Origin: CBDCYS01 sp965224215
Lineage (GTDB): Bacteria; Acidobacteriota; Terriglobia; Bryobacterales; UBA6623
DNA length: 64,000 bases
Reading direction: 5' to 3'
NCBI GenBank assembly: GCA_965224215.1
Contig: CBDCYS010000068.1
Span: 186,001-250,000 of the forward strand
The first letter of the stretch is position 1. Each line of letters starts with the position of its first letter. This document shows, piece after piece, positions 1 through 8,565 of this stretch. Both the position numbers and the translations under genes were made by a program. Under the pieces are notes generated by a model. It did no database searches, was not told the origin of the DNA, and saw only the letters and a program-made list of their open reading frames with translations.

Positions 1-1155
1 AACCGGGCCAGCCGTCGGTATGCACCACGCTGCCCGGCTCGATGCACTCTTCCACCTGAATTATGCACTGCGGCGTGGACCTGAGGAGGGCTGAGCCGCA
101 AGAGACCATTTGGGACCCCCGAAAACATGGGGTAAAAAGGTAGGCTGGCAAAGATCCCAGCTTCGCCAGCCAACCCCAAGGAGGTCACCCACATGGTTAC
201 CAGACGAAAACAGCATAGCTCCCAAAGGCCCGTCCAACAAGGCCCAGCCGTGACGGCCTCGCGGCCCAATAAAATCGGGGCTTCGACGCCTTACCACTTC
301 CGCGGCAGGAAGCCGACTCCCTACGGCGGCTTGCTGCCGGTGGTCGGGAGGGCGCTGATCTGAGAGCCTGGCTATGCGCTATGCATAAACTTTTATGCAC
401 TAGCCGTAACGCACTGGAAACACGTCACTTCCGAGCGAGGTTTTGACGACGCGGATTCTGGGCGGGAAGGGAAACCGGACACGGAGAAGCCAAAAGGCCA
501 GTTGCCGAGCTACCACCTCACGACGACCGCCAACCCGCTACGAACGCAGCCACACTCGCAAAGTGAATCTGTGCATAATTCAGGTTCCACGAAAGGCAAC
601 AGGCTCTCGCCCGAGGCATCCTCGATTCTCTTCATGCGAATCCGGCCGATACCCCGCCCATCCTCTTGAGCGGCTACTGCGATCAATGCTTTGTTTTTCA
701 GGTTTCGGCCCCGCAGGCCCTCTTCGAGCCCGCCCCAGTAGCTTTCATCGACTTCCACCGTCCCGGCGAGCAAATCCCGTCCCGGCCGCACCATCGCGCG
801 CCGCATTTTGTGCAGCCAGGTCCAAGCCGTTTCGTACCTGTTGAGCCCCAACACTCTTTGCAGTCCCAAAGCGCTGGCTCCGGTTTTTTTGGGTGGTGAC
901 CCACCACATCGCACGAAACCACAACGGCAAAGGGCTGCGCGTGTCCTGAAAGATGGTCCCGGCGGTCACCGAGGTTTGGCGCCCACACGCAGCGCACTGC
1001 AGCAGCACTTTTCGCAAAGGCCACGACTTTCCACAACCGCAACCCGGACAGCGGAAACCGTCCGGCCAGCGCAGCCGGAACAGATACTCCCGGCAGGCCT
1101 CCTCACTGCTAAAACGGGCCTCGAACTCTGTCAGGTTCTGAGGGTAATCTTCCAT
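1..1155 (-). pseudogene. IS1595-family (ISXO2-like) transposase, interrupted and frameshifted
   Basis: The intact version elsewhere in the window has 320 residues: an N-terminal zinc ribbon (CPGCGCG and CAACG), then a DDE-type domain with VDESYWGG, HTDGWPGY and the C-terminal FRFNRR region. Here the start (1155) and zinc ribbon are intact. A run of seven T at about 883-889, six or fewer in sister copies, shifts the frame near residue 90. The 530-bp element at 55-584 splits the second half. The last third lies beyond the window. No active transposase can be made from this copy. Confidence 0.92.
55..584 (-). mobile_element. 530-bp element B, copy 1 (non-autonomous, MITE-like)
   Basis: This copy sits inside the ISXO2-like copy 1. 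Ends are the inverted repeat CCTGAATTATGCAC, and TTCCA is duplicated at 50-54 and 585-589. The length of 530 bp is the same in all five copies in the window. It has no credible protein-coding frame: short frames run through it but show no recognisable domain. Near the middle lies a palindrome (TGCATAAA..TTTATGCA, here with one changed base) resembling the terminal repeat. Minus strand is set by comparison with the copy at 31225. Confidence 0.9.
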
Positions 1156-1205
1156 CTGCCGGCATACTACATCTTGGGGCTACCTGAGTCAACCGGATAC
1201 CCACC

Positions 1206-1274
1206 TTCGCCTAACCTCAACGTCAAAGTATCGTATAATGTCTACAATCCCGTCAATAGGCGGGCCCCGCGGCC
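1206..1274 (+). promoter_or_regulatory. Probable promoter and leader of the GntR gene
   Basis: A TATAAT hexamer lies at 1234-1239, between the IS end at 1205 and the ATG at 1275. No good -35 hexamer stands 17 bp upstream. The adjoining AATGTCTACAAT is a near-palindrome of the size bound by FCD-type GntR proteins, so autoregulation is possible. Both readings are inferences from sequence alone. The IS terminus lies only 29 bp upstream of the -10 box and could influence transcription. Confidence 0.4.
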
Positions 1275-2057
1275 ATGAGCGCAACCTCAGCTCCAATATC
1301 AACCTCAGCTCCAAAGGGTGTAGAAGTCTCTAGTCCTCAACGTGTTGGCTCCGCGCACCGTTCTCTTCGCGATGTTGTGATCGATACCATCCGCGAGGCG
1401 ATTGTATACGGTCAGTACCAGCCGGGTGATCGTCTAGTCGAAGACAAGCTGGCCGAAGAACTGGCCGTTTCGCGGAATCCGATTCGAGAAGCGCTGCTCG
1501 CCCTCGAAGGTGAAGGCCTCGTCAAGATGGTCCCGCGCAAGGGCGCCACCGTGGCGCATCTTTCGGAAGAAGAGACGCGCGAGATCGTCGAACTGCAAGC
1601 TGCACTGGAAGGCTTGAGCGCACGCTTGGCGGCTCGCCGCTGTACGCCCGATCTCGGGCGCAGAATCACCGAGCTCCTCGATCGCGGAAACGAGTTGTCC
1701 GAAAAGGATGATCACGACGCCCTCGAGGAGATCAACCGCGAGTTTCATACTCTGGTTGCCGAGGCCGGTGCGAATCGATATTTAGCGGAATTCATGAAGT
1801 CGCTGCGCTACAAGACCTATTGGCTATTTGGGTCTGCGTTTGGATGGCGAGCCGGCCAGTCTTGGAAAGAGCATACCGAGATTTCACGAGCGATTCTGGC
1901 GGGTGACGAGGATCTGGCGGCGATTCTGGCGAACCGTCACGTTCTGAATGTGGGTGGGGCATCCCTCGGAGGGATCGCGCCGCGCCGTGATTTCCAGCCC
2001 GCCTCGGATGCGAACGGTGACAGGACTACCGCTAAAGAAGCGGACAAGGGAGTTTAA
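1275..2057 (+). CDS. GntR-family transcriptional regulator, FCD (FadR) subfamily
   Basis: The 260-residue protein has an N-terminal winged helix (about residues 28-98, with the typical LVEDKLAEELAVSRNPIREAL recognition region) and a C-terminal FCD ligand domain (about 103-228). Three histidines usual for metal binding in FCD domains are present (H158, H200, H222). FCD regulators commonly sense carboxylic acids and repress adjacent catabolic genes. It lies 6 bp upstream of a 2-oxoacid:ferredoxin oxidoreductase operon, which is its likely target. The first codons contain a tandem duplication (AACCTCAGCTCCA at 1282 and 1300, 18-bp unit) encoding TSAPIS-TSAPKG. The tail after about residue 230 is low-complexity and not part of the family fold. 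Confidence 0.88.
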   Translation: MSATSAPISTSAPKGVEVSSPQRVGSAHRSLRDVVIDTIREAIVYGQYQPGDRLVEDKLAEELAVSRNPIREALLALEGEGLVKMVPRKGATVAHLSEEETREIVELQAALEGLSARLAARRCTPDLGRRITELLDRGNELSEKDDHDALEEINREFHTLVAEAGANRYLAEFMKSLRYKTYWLFGSAFGWRAGQSWKEHTEISRAILAGDEDLAAILANRHVLNVGGASLGGIAPRRDFQPASDANGDRTTAKEADKGV

Positions 2058-2063
2058 CTACGA

Positions 2064-2989
2064 ATGCAACTGCAAACCTCATTCGTTCTTCGCGAGTATC
2101 TGCGGCCGCAGGTGCTTCCGACAACTTGGTGCGGAGGCTGCGGGCTCGGCATCATCATGAGTTCCATCGTCCAAGCCATCCATTTTCACGGCCTCAAGAA
2201 AGACGACGTCGCGATGGTGTCGGGCATTGGCTGCACCGGGCGCATGTCAGGATATGTGGACTTCAATACGATCCACACGACTCACGGCCGCGCGCCCGCC
2301 TTTGCGACCGGCCTCAAGATGGCTAATCCGAAGTTGACCGTTCTCACCGTGATGGGGGACAGGGACGTGATGTCGATCGGCGGCAATCATCTCATTCACG
2401 CCATGCGGCGCAATATTGGAATGGTCGCCATCGTCGTCAACAACGCCGTCTATGGGCTGACCGGCGGACAGTCTTCGCCCGCCACTCCAATCGGCGGTCA
2501 GACCTCTACGGCGCCGACCGGCTCGTTCGAGCGGCCCATGAACCTGGAGGCCCTGGCTCGCGCGGCCGGCGCACCGTTTTATGCGCGCGCCACGGTGAAT
2601 CACACCGCCGCCTGACGAAGTTGATCGAGCGGGCCCTCACGGTCTCCGGTTTCGCGCTGGTAGAGGTGGTCAGTAATTGTCATGTCCTCTACGGAAAGAT
2701 GAACAACATGTCCGAGGCCTCGACCATGATTGAGGCGATGGATAGCGACACGCAGCGAACCAACCCAACGCTGCTTCGGCGTGGTGATATGCCGATCCGA
2801 ATCACTTCGATGAAATCTCCCTCCACGCAGATTGATCCACCGACCTCGGAAGATATCAGTCCGGAATCCCGCACGCTTCGTGGCGTCATGTGCGAGCGCT
2901 CAGGCTCGGTTGACCTGAGCCGCCGTTACTACGACATGCTCGACAAGATCAAAGCCGAACGCGCCGAGAAGGAGCTGCTGCATGGCTAA
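2064..2989 (+). pseudogene. korB: 2-oxoacid:ferredoxin oxidoreductase beta subunit (KorB-like), frameshifted
   Basis: The beta subunit binds thiamine diphosphate and carries out decarboxylation of a 2-oxoacid with electron transfer to ferredoxin. Visible family features are WCGGCGLGI near residue 21, SGIGCTGR, HGRAPAFATGLK and NNAVYGLTGGQ. The metal/TPP motif reads GDRDVMSIGGNH where the family has GDGD, so a conserved glycine is lost. The frame is broken at about 2605-2612: the first part stops at 2613-2615, while the continuation LTKLIERAL to VLYGKMNNM is in another frame to 2989. One missing C would restore it. The delta gene overlaps its end by 8 bp. Either a true pseudogene or a consensus error. 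Confidence 0.85.
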
Positions 2990-3233
2990 GATTCAACGGG
3001 GAATTTTCGAAATCAGAATCTACAAGGACTACTGCAAGGCCTGCGGTCTGTGCACGGCCTGGTGTCCGCAAGACGTACTGGGCGAGGACGAAGAGCGATT
3101 CCCCATCACGCCGGGACTCGCGCACTGCATCAACTGCAAGCTCTGCGAGCGGCACTGCCCCGACTTTGCCATTGAAATCATCCCGCCAAATGAGGAGGTA
3201 GCCGATGTCGAAGCCCTCATTCATGCACGGTAA
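2982..3233 (+). CDS. korD: Ferredoxin-type delta subunit of 2-oxoacid oxidoreductase, 2x[4Fe-4S]
   Basis: The 83-residue protein holds two cysteine clusters, CKACGLCTAWCP and CINCKLCERHCPDF, each of which can bind one [4Fe-4S] centre. It would pass electrons from the alpha/beta active site to a soluble ferredoxin. It overlaps the preceding beta gene by 8 bp and the following alpha gene by 29 bp, so the three are translationally coupled. The order beta-delta-alpha is seen in KorABCD-type operons. It is intact. Confidence 0.9.
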   Translation: MAKIQRGIFEIRIYKDYCKACGLCTAWCPQDVLGEDEERFPITPGLAHCINCKLCERHCPDFAIEIIPPNEEVADVEALIHAR

Positions 3234-4344
3234 CCAGGCGGTTGCCGAGGGGGCCATTGCGGCCAACTGCCGTTTCTACGCTGGCTACCCGATCACGCCG
3301 TCGACCGAAATCGCCGAGATCCTCTCCGAAAAACTGCCACAAGTCGGGGGCGTTTTCGTGCAGATGGAAGATGAGATTGCCAGCATGGCAGCGATCGTCG
3401 GCGCCTCGCTGGGCGGCTTGAAGTCGGCGACGGCGACGAGCGGTCCGGGATTCTCACTGATGCAAGAGAACCTGGGATTCGCGGTGGTTTGCGAGATCCC
3501 CTGCGTCATCGTCAACGTGCAGCGAGTCGGTCCCAGTACGGGGTTGCCCACCAAGGCAGCGCAAGGCGACGTGATGCAGGCCCGCTGGGGCACCCACGGC
3601 GATCATCCGATCATCGTGCTCAGTCCTGGTTCGGTTCAGGATTGTTTCGACTTGACGATCAAAGCTTTCAATCTTTCCGAGCGGTTTCGTACTCCCGTGA
3701 TCCTGCTGGCCGACGCCATCGTTTCCACTTTGCACGAGAAGATCGAGATTCCAGATGCGGACGATCTGACGATCGTCGATCGCGCCCAGCCGACCGTTCC
3801 TCCCGAGGAGTACAAGCCCTACGAGTATTCGAAAGGCGAAGTGGCTCCGTTGCCGGCATTCGGTAAGGGCTATCGCTTCCACGCGACCGGCCTGTTGCAC
3901 GACGAACGAGGGTTCCCGACAGAGGACTCCAAACTCGTCAGCGCCTGGTGGGATCACATGCACAGCAAGATCGGCGACCATCTCGACGAAATCCTGCTGT
4001 GGGAAGAGACTCAGCTTGATGACGCTGAAATCGCGTTGATCGCTTATGGAGGCACCTCGCTGGCAGCCGCTCACGCCGTGACACTGGCGCGTGAGCAGGG
4101 GATCAAATTGGGGCTGCTCAAGCTGCAAACCATTTGGCCGTTTCCAGATGCACTGATCAAAGGGCTGGCAGGGCGGGTCAAGCGCATCATCGTGCCGGAA
4201 TTGAACTTCGGCCAGGTTCGCCTGGAGGTCGAGCGCGCAGTTGCCGGCCTCACGCCCGTGGAAGGGATTCATCGCGCGGATGGACTCCAAATCTCACCGC
4301 ATCAGATTGTCGAGAGAGTCCTCGATCAGGAGTACGCCGCGTGA
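3205..4344 (+). CDS. korA: 2-oxoacid:ferredoxin oxidoreductase alpha subunit (KorA-like)
   Basis: The 379-residue protein has the N-terminal pyrimidine-binding domain of POR/KOR alpha subunits, with the signature YPITPS at residues 28-33, the GLKSATATSGPGFSL stretch and the VQRVGPSTGLPTK loop, followed by a C-terminal transketolase-like domain II (about 270-375). A ribosome-binding site GGAGG lies just upstream of the ATG, inside the end of the delta gene. The substrate (2-oxoglutarate, pyruvate or another 2-oxoacid) cannot be fixed from sequence. The gene is intact although both beta-type partners in the operon are frameshifted. Confidence 0.9.
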   Translation: MSKPSFMHGNQAVAEGAIAANCRFYAGYPITPSTEIAEILSEKLPQVGGVFVQMEDEIASMAAIVGASLGGLKSATATSGPGFSLMQENLGFAVVCEIPCVIVNVQRVGPSTGLPTKAAQGDVMQARWGTHGDHPIIVLSPGSVQDCFDLTIKAFNLSERFRTPVILLADAIVSTLHEKIEIPDADDLTIVDRAQPTVPPEEYKPYEYSKGEVAPLPAFGKGYRFHATGLLHDERGFPTEDSKLVSAWWDHMHSKIGDHLDEILLWEETQLDDAEIALIAYGGTSLAAAHAVTLAREQGIKLGLLKLQTIWPFPDALIKGLAGRVKRIIVPELNFGQVRLEVERAVAGLTPVEGIHRADGLQISPHQIVERVLDQEYAA

Positions 4345-5599
4345 GTAGCCCGGGTACTTATGCGGACACTTGGCGGCGGCTGTTAGAGGTGATCTCCGCC
4401 GCGGTCAAGCTGCGCGTTGACGGCCCGGCTCCCCTGATCCTGTCGAGTTTGCCCCACTTACCCACGGACATAGCCGCCGATCAGCCTTTTTCCTTCATTC
4501 AGGGACCGCCCGGGCGAAATATCGCGATCGCGATGGGCTTGCGGGCGGCCCTCCCCGACGTGCCGATTCTGCTCATTATGAACTCGGACGCCATTACGCT
4601 GGGAACCAACCACCTCAACCACGCAGCACGGCGGAATGTCCAGATGACGCTTCTGCTCTTGCGGTCCGATTTGACTGGTACGGCGGAAAACGAATCCCTC
4701 GACCGTCTGGGCTGGGGATCGCTTGGTTTCCAAGAAAGCATCGAAGGCGCCGCGACCCTCTGGAGTGGGCAAAGGCTCTGGAAGCTGCCTTGGTTGCGCG
4801 AGGCAATATCAACGACTCGGAAGGCCTGGCCGGCCTCATTAACGAAGCCCTTGATACGCCGGGTTTTTCGCTGATCGGAGTCACCTCGGCCTCGGGCCTC
4901 GAGATGGGCGTCTTGAGCCGGGTCGAGTGGCCGGAATTTTTTCACGCCTACCGCAAGTGGGCGAAGTCGTTCGCCGAGTTGTCCGCTGAGGGCGCCAGGC
5001 CGGGCGCTTCTTCCATCAATGGCTCAGGCAAGGGTTCGAGTGACCGGATCGTTCGGCGGCAGGAGTTTCGTATTGCCGGCATTGGCGGGCAGGGTGTCAA
5101 ACTAGCAGGCACGGTTTTGAGTCAGGCGGCGGGCATCTACGAAGGCTTATGGGCGACCTATCGAGGCGAGTACGGGTCAGCGACGCGGGGCGGTCCGAGC
5201 ATGGTGGATGTCGTCGTCAGCAGCGACCGCATTACCTATCCTGGGGCTGATCGTCCTGACGTGCTGGTTGTGATGAGCCAGTCCGCCGCCGATCTGCACG
5301 CCGCCAAACTGAACCCGGCCGGCTATCTCGTTGCGGATTCCGATCAAGTCACACAGCTCCCTCCCGGAGCGATACCGGTTCCGATCGTTCGGCTGGCACG
5401 AGAGCACGCCGGGAAGCCGATCGCGGCGGGAGTGGTGGCGCTTGGGTGCGTCGCCGCTGCGTCGGAAGTCATTTCCCTGGAGTCCCTGCGGCAAAGCGTC
5501 GCCGCAAAGGTTCCGCTGAGAACCGTTGAGAAAAACGTCGCGGCGATGGAAGCGGGCTATAACGAAACACGGGCGGCGATGAAACAACGCGTGGCGTAG
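4341..5599 (+). pseudogene. Fused second beta-type and gamma domains of 2-oxoacid:ferredoxin oxidoreductase, frameshifted
   Basis: Translation would start at GTG 4341, overlapping the alpha stop codon by 4 bp. The first part (to about 4757) resembles a reduced TPP-binding beta domain, with NSDAITLGTNHLNHAARRN and an MTLLLL core. The frame then shifts: PLEWAKALEAALVARGN and onward is read one frame away. The second part contains a complete gamma domain (FRIAGIGGQGVKLAGTVLSQAA, YRGEYGSATRGGPS) to 5599. One lost base near 4757 separates them, so the ancestor was one beta-gamma fusion of about 420 residues. The beta part lacks the canonical GDGD motif (NSDA instead), so it may have been structural even when intact. 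Confidence 0.8.
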
Positions 5600-5690
5600 G
5601 TATGTTGGCTGGTGTAAACATGTTTTCGATTGAAGCGCGTGTTTGGGGAAAAGCTAGCTTGGAGACAAGCACGAAGTCGGAGAAAAGAAT

Positions 5691-6980
5691 ATGACAAGCA
5701 GAGTTGTGATCGTTGGCGGCGGCTGGGCGGGATGTTCGGCGGCCATGGCGGCGCGCTTGGCGGGCGCGGAAAAGGTGGTTGTGCTGGAGCGCTCCGACGG
5801 CCTGCTCGGAACCGGGCTGGTCGGCGGCATCATGCGCAACAACGGGCGCTACACGGCCACCGAAGAGATGATCTCGCTGGGGTGCGGTCAATTGTTCCAA
5901 GTGTGCGACTCGGTGGCGCGTCACAGCAATTTTGAATTTCCCGGCCACAAACACGCCGCTCTTTACGATGTCGCCAAAATCGAACCGGCGGTGCGGCGCT
6001 GCCTGCTTGAGCACGGTATCGAGATCTGGCTCTTCAGCCGGGTGACGGGCATCGATCGCTCCAATGGCTCTATCTCGGGGATCAAGCTGGAAAGCGGTGC
6101 GACCGTCGAGGGGGACGTCCTCGTTGACGCCACCGGGACAGTCGGCGCACAAAGCTTTTGCACCGACCACGGCAATGGCTGCGTGATGTGCATCGTGCGT
6201 TGCCCCACGTTCGGCCCGCGGGTGAGTCTGACCGCACTGGCCGGTATCGCCGAGAAGCAAGGAAAAAGGAAAGACGGCTCGATCGGCGCTGTCAGCGGTT
6301 CCTGCAAGCTGAATAAAGACACGATGGCGCCCCATGTCGTTGAAGAGCTTGAACGCACCGGGAAGGCCATCATCCCCATGCCGGAGCACCTGATCCACAC
6401 CAACAAGCTCGGCGCGAAAGCGTGCCAGCAATACGCTCTGAAAGAGTACGCCGAAAACGTGATCTTGCTCGACACCGGGCAAGTCAAGCTGATGACCTCT
6501 TTCGTGCCGCTGCACGAATTGCGTCAAGTTCCGGGGCTTGAAGAGGTGAGATACGAGGACCCCTATTCCGGCACGGTCGGCAACTCCATCCGCTACGCGG
6601 CGCTCTCGCCGCGTGACGACGCGATGAAGGTGCAGGGCGGCGTCGACAATCTCTTCTGCGGAGGAGAAAAGGCCGGCCTGCTGGTGGGTCACACCGAAGC
6701 CATGGTGACCGGCGCGCTCGGTGGTCACAACGCGGTGCGCGCCATGGCCGGACGCGAAACTCTCGTGTTACCGGATACGCTGGCGGTCGGAGACGCCATC
6801 ACGAACGTCCGCGAATCGATGGAAACCGAAGAGGGCTTGATGCAGAAGTACACATTCTCGGGCTCGGTCTACTTCCAACGGATGAAGGCGAAAGGGCTTT
6901 ACTCGACCGACAACAGCCAGATCGCCCAACGTGTCACGGACGCTGATCTCACGAATGTCTTTCAGCAGCCTGTGGTTTAG
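5691..6980 (+). CDS. FAD-dependent oxidoreductase
   Basis: The 429-residue flavoprotein begins with a Rossmann dinucleotide motif (VVIVGGGWAGCSAA, glycines 9-14) and keeps a VLVDATG motif in mid-protein and a second FAD contact near GGVDNLFCGGEKAG. A GCVMCIVRCP segment adds three closely spaced cysteines, possibly redox-active or iron-sulfur binding. It follows the oxidoreductase operon by 91 bp and precedes a ferredoxin, so it probably exchanges electrons with that system; the substrate is unknown. A purine-rich ribosome-binding site (GGAG) precedes the ATG. Its stop codon is the first unit of a six-fold 13-bp tandem repeat. Confidence 0.82.
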   Translation: MTSRVVIVGGGWAGCSAAMAARLAGAEKVVVLERSDGLLGTGLVGGIMRNNGRYTATEEMISLGCGQLFQVCDSVARHSNFEFPGHKHAALYDVAKIEPAVRRCLLEHGIEIWLFSRVTGIDRSNGSISGIKLESGATVEGDVLVDATGTVGAQSFCTDHGNGCVMCIVRCPTFGPRVSLTALAGIAEKQGKRKDGSIGAVSGSCKLNKDTMAPHVVEELERTGKAIIPMPEHLIHTNKLGAKACQQYALKEYAENVILLDTGQVKLMTSFVPLHELRQVPGLEEVRYEDPYSGTVGNSIRYAALSPRDDAMKVQGGVDNLFCGGEKAGLLVGHTEAMVTGALGGHNAVRAMAGRETLVLPDTLAVGDAITNVRESMETEEGLMQKYTFSGSVYFQRMKAKGLYSTDNSQIAQRVTDADLTNVFQQPVV

Positions 6981-7051
6981 GCGAGAGGTTTAGGCGAGTG
7001 GTTTAGCGGAGTGGTTTAGCGGAGTGGTTTAGGCGAGAGGTTTAGCCGAGT
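6974..7051 (+). repeat. Six tandem 13-bp repeats carrying the stop codon
   Basis: Six units of GGTTTAGGCGAGA-type sequence run head to tail, the last flowing into a degenerate seventh. The first unit contains the TAG stop (6978-6980) of the FAD oxidoreductase gene, so the stop region itself was multiplied. Units differ only at the GGCGAGA/GCGGAGT positions. The array ends about 24 bp before the next start codon. Confidence 0.92.
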
Positions 7052-7074
7052 GGTTTCGTTCAGGTGATTTAGCT

Positions 7075-7362
7075 ATGTCGTTCATGATCACAGCCGAATG
7101 CATCAACTGCAGCGCCTGCGAGCTGGAGTGCCCCGTGCGCGCCATCGAACCGGGTCCGTCGAAATACATCATCGATCCCGACGTCTGCATTGATTGCGAA
7201 GGCTATTTCCCGGAGGCGCGCTGCAAGTGGGCCTGCCCGGTCGACACCTGCGTTCCAGAGCGGACCGATTACCTGGCCAAAGACAACGTAATCGCTAATC
7301 GCGGGTCGGGGCCGCTCGTCGTTACCCTCGACAATCCGCACGGCGCCAAACTGACTGCATGA
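7075..7362 (+). CDS. Ferredoxin, 4Fe-4S dicluster type
   Basis: The 95-residue protein begins with a standard cluster motif (CINCSACELECPVRAI) and continues with a second motif with an insertion (CIDCEGYFPEARCKWACPVDTC), the spacing seen in YfhL/FdxN-like ferredoxins. It likely serves as electron carrier for the flavoprotein just upstream or for the 2-oxoacid oxidoreductase. It lies downstream of the 13-bp repeat array and 24 bp upstream of a small acidic protein gene; all read in the same direction. Intact. Confidence 0.88.
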   Translation: MSFMITAECINCSACELECPVRAIEPGPSKYIIDPDVCIDCEGYFPEARCKWACPVDTCVPERTDYLAKDNVIANRGSGPLVVTLDNPHGAKLTA

Positions 7363-7386
7363 TGTAATCTTTCGTGGAGGGTTGTC

Positions 7387-7647
7387 ATGGCAGATGAAAA
7401 GCAGGACCAGAAGCCCGACCAAGCTCAGCCGGACCCGAGTCAGCCAGACCAAGGTCCGGACGAAGACGCCTTGCGGCAGCAGCTCGCAGTCCTGCTGAAA
7501 AAGCAGGAGATCCTAACGAATAAGGAAGCCCGCGCCGAAACCCGCTACAAGATCGCGCAAATCGAGTGGCAGCTGGGCTTGATATCCGACGACCAATTCC
7601 GCGAGGCCGAAGATTTCTACGAGAGCTTCACCTACGAGTGGTCCTAG
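7387..7647 (+). CDS. Small acidic protein of unknown function
   Basis: The 86-residue protein has a ribosome-binding site GGAGG 8 bp before the ATG. Residues 1-27 are disordered and rich in Asp, Gln and Pro; residues 28-86 form one or two predicted helices (LRQQLAVLLKKQEIL, YKIAQIEWQLGLI) and an aromatic, acidic end. No family is recognised. As last gene of the oxidoreductase operon it may be an accessory or assembly factor, but that is only positional inference. A hairpin follows at 7649-7681. Confidence 0.65.
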   Translation: MADEKQDQKPDQAQPDPSQPDQGPDEDALRQQLAVLLKKQEILTNKEARAETRYKIAQIEWQLGLISDDQFREAEDFYESFTYEWS

Positions 7648-7648
7648 C

Positions 7649-7681
7649 TCGCGTTTCACTGACGCCGCGGTGAGACGCGAA
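7649..7681 (+). terminator. Hairpin after the oxidoreductase operon
   Basis: TCGCGTTTCAC pairs with GTGAGACGCGA across a 10-base loop with a single mismatch. No T run follows, so it would be a weak or factor-assisted terminator. Its place just after the last operon stop codon supports this role. Confidence 0.45.
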
Positions 7682-7825
7682 CGAGGCGCAAGCTCGTAGC
7701 CTGCCCGGCCGTCGTTCCAATGCCCGTGCTGCCCACTCACGCGCTAGGCATGCGATCTTGCTACGCCGCGAACCGGCGCACGCTTGCATGCTGAAAGACG
7801 CTGCCGAACCCTTCCCCAAGACCCG

Positions 7826-8551
7826 ATGTCTCCTGAGTTCCAAACCTATCTCCTCGTCGCGGTCGTCGTCGCCATCGCCGCCACAATTCAGGGCTCCACC
7901 GGCATTGGGTTCAACATGTTCGCCGCACCGATCATCGCGCTGATCGAGCCTGCCTTTCTTCCCGGACCGCTGCTGTTGCTCGCGGCGATGGTTTCCGTTG
8001 GGGTGATGCTGCGTGAGTTTCGGGCGATTGACGTGCAGGGTGTTTGCTATTCATTGGCGGGGCGATTGCCGGCGTCTTTTCTTGCCGGCTATTCGATGGC
8101 GCTGTTGCCGCCGGGCGGGTTCGCGGTCTTTTTCTCCGTCCTGGTATTAGCGGCTGTGGGCATCAGCATCGTGGGCTGGGCGCTTCAGCCGTCGAGGAGG
8201 AACTTGCTGCTCGCCGGCGTTGCATCCGGCTATATGGGGACCATCACGTCTATCGGTGCGCCCCCGATGGCGATTCTCTACCAGCATGCCCCGGGCCCGC
8301 GCGTGCGCGCCACCATTAGCGCTTTTTTCGTCGTGGGCGTCGTATTCTCGTTGGGCGCCCTGGCCACGTTCGGCCATTTCGGCCTCGATCACATGATGAT
8401 GAGTCTGCAGCTCATCCCCTCCCTGCTGATCGGATTTCTGGTCTCAGCACCAATCGCCCGATTCGTTGACAAGGGCAGAGTCCGAATCGCGGTGCTGTCG
8501 ATCTCCGCTCTATCTGCACTCATATTGCTGGGAAAGCAAGTCCTCCTCTAA
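7826..8551 (+). CDS. TauE/SafE-family membrane permease
   Basis: The 241-residue protein is almost wholly hydrophobic, with about seven or eight membrane helices and the repeated TauE/SafE pattern (IQGSTGIGFNMFAAPI near the N-terminus and SGYMGTITSIGAPPMAI in the second half). Members export or import sulfonates, sulfite or other small organic anions. The ATG at 7826 is chosen because the preceding 14 in-frame codons are polar and would precede the first helix. The gene follows the oxidoreductase operon and may move a carboxylate or sulfonate related to it; no substrate can be read from sequence. Confidence 0.85.
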   Translation: MSPEFQTYLLVAVVVAIAATIQGSTGIGFNMFAAPIIALIEPAFLPGPLLLLAAMVSVGVMLREFRAIDVQGVCYSLAGRLPASFLAGYSMALLPPGGFAVFFSVLVLAAVGISIVGWALQPSRRNLLLAGVASGYMGTITSIGAPPMAILYQHAPGPRVRATISAFFVVGVVFSLGALATFGHFGLDHMMMSLQLIPSLLIGFLVSAPIARFVDKGRVRIAVLSISALSALILLGKQVLL

Positions 8552-8565
8552 ACGGCGGCCCCCCC

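Larger units (their letters stand above)
1..1205 (-). mobile_element. ISXO2-like IS1595-family element, copy 1 (cut by window edge)
   Basis: This is the first of eight near-identical copies in the window; its left end lies outside. The right terminus reads as the inverse of GGTGGGTATCCGG at 1193-1205. A 530-bp element has inserted at 55-584, with TTCCA duplicated on both sides (50-54 and 585-589), so this copy is older than that insertion. Its transposase gene also carries an extra T in a T run near 890. The copy is therefore doubly dead. Confidence 0.93.

Noticed and set aside
55..584. Short frames of 67-78 codons in element B as possible transposase
   Set aside because: No recognised motif and far too short for a transposase; codon use looks random, so the element is treated as non-coding.
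5469..6728. A 419-codon minus-strand frame opposite the FAD oxidoreductase
   Set aside because: It is the mirror of a clear flavoprotein gene and shows no features of its own.
6974..7051. 13-bp repeats as a CRISPR array
   Set aside because: Units are directly adjacent without spacers and far too short.
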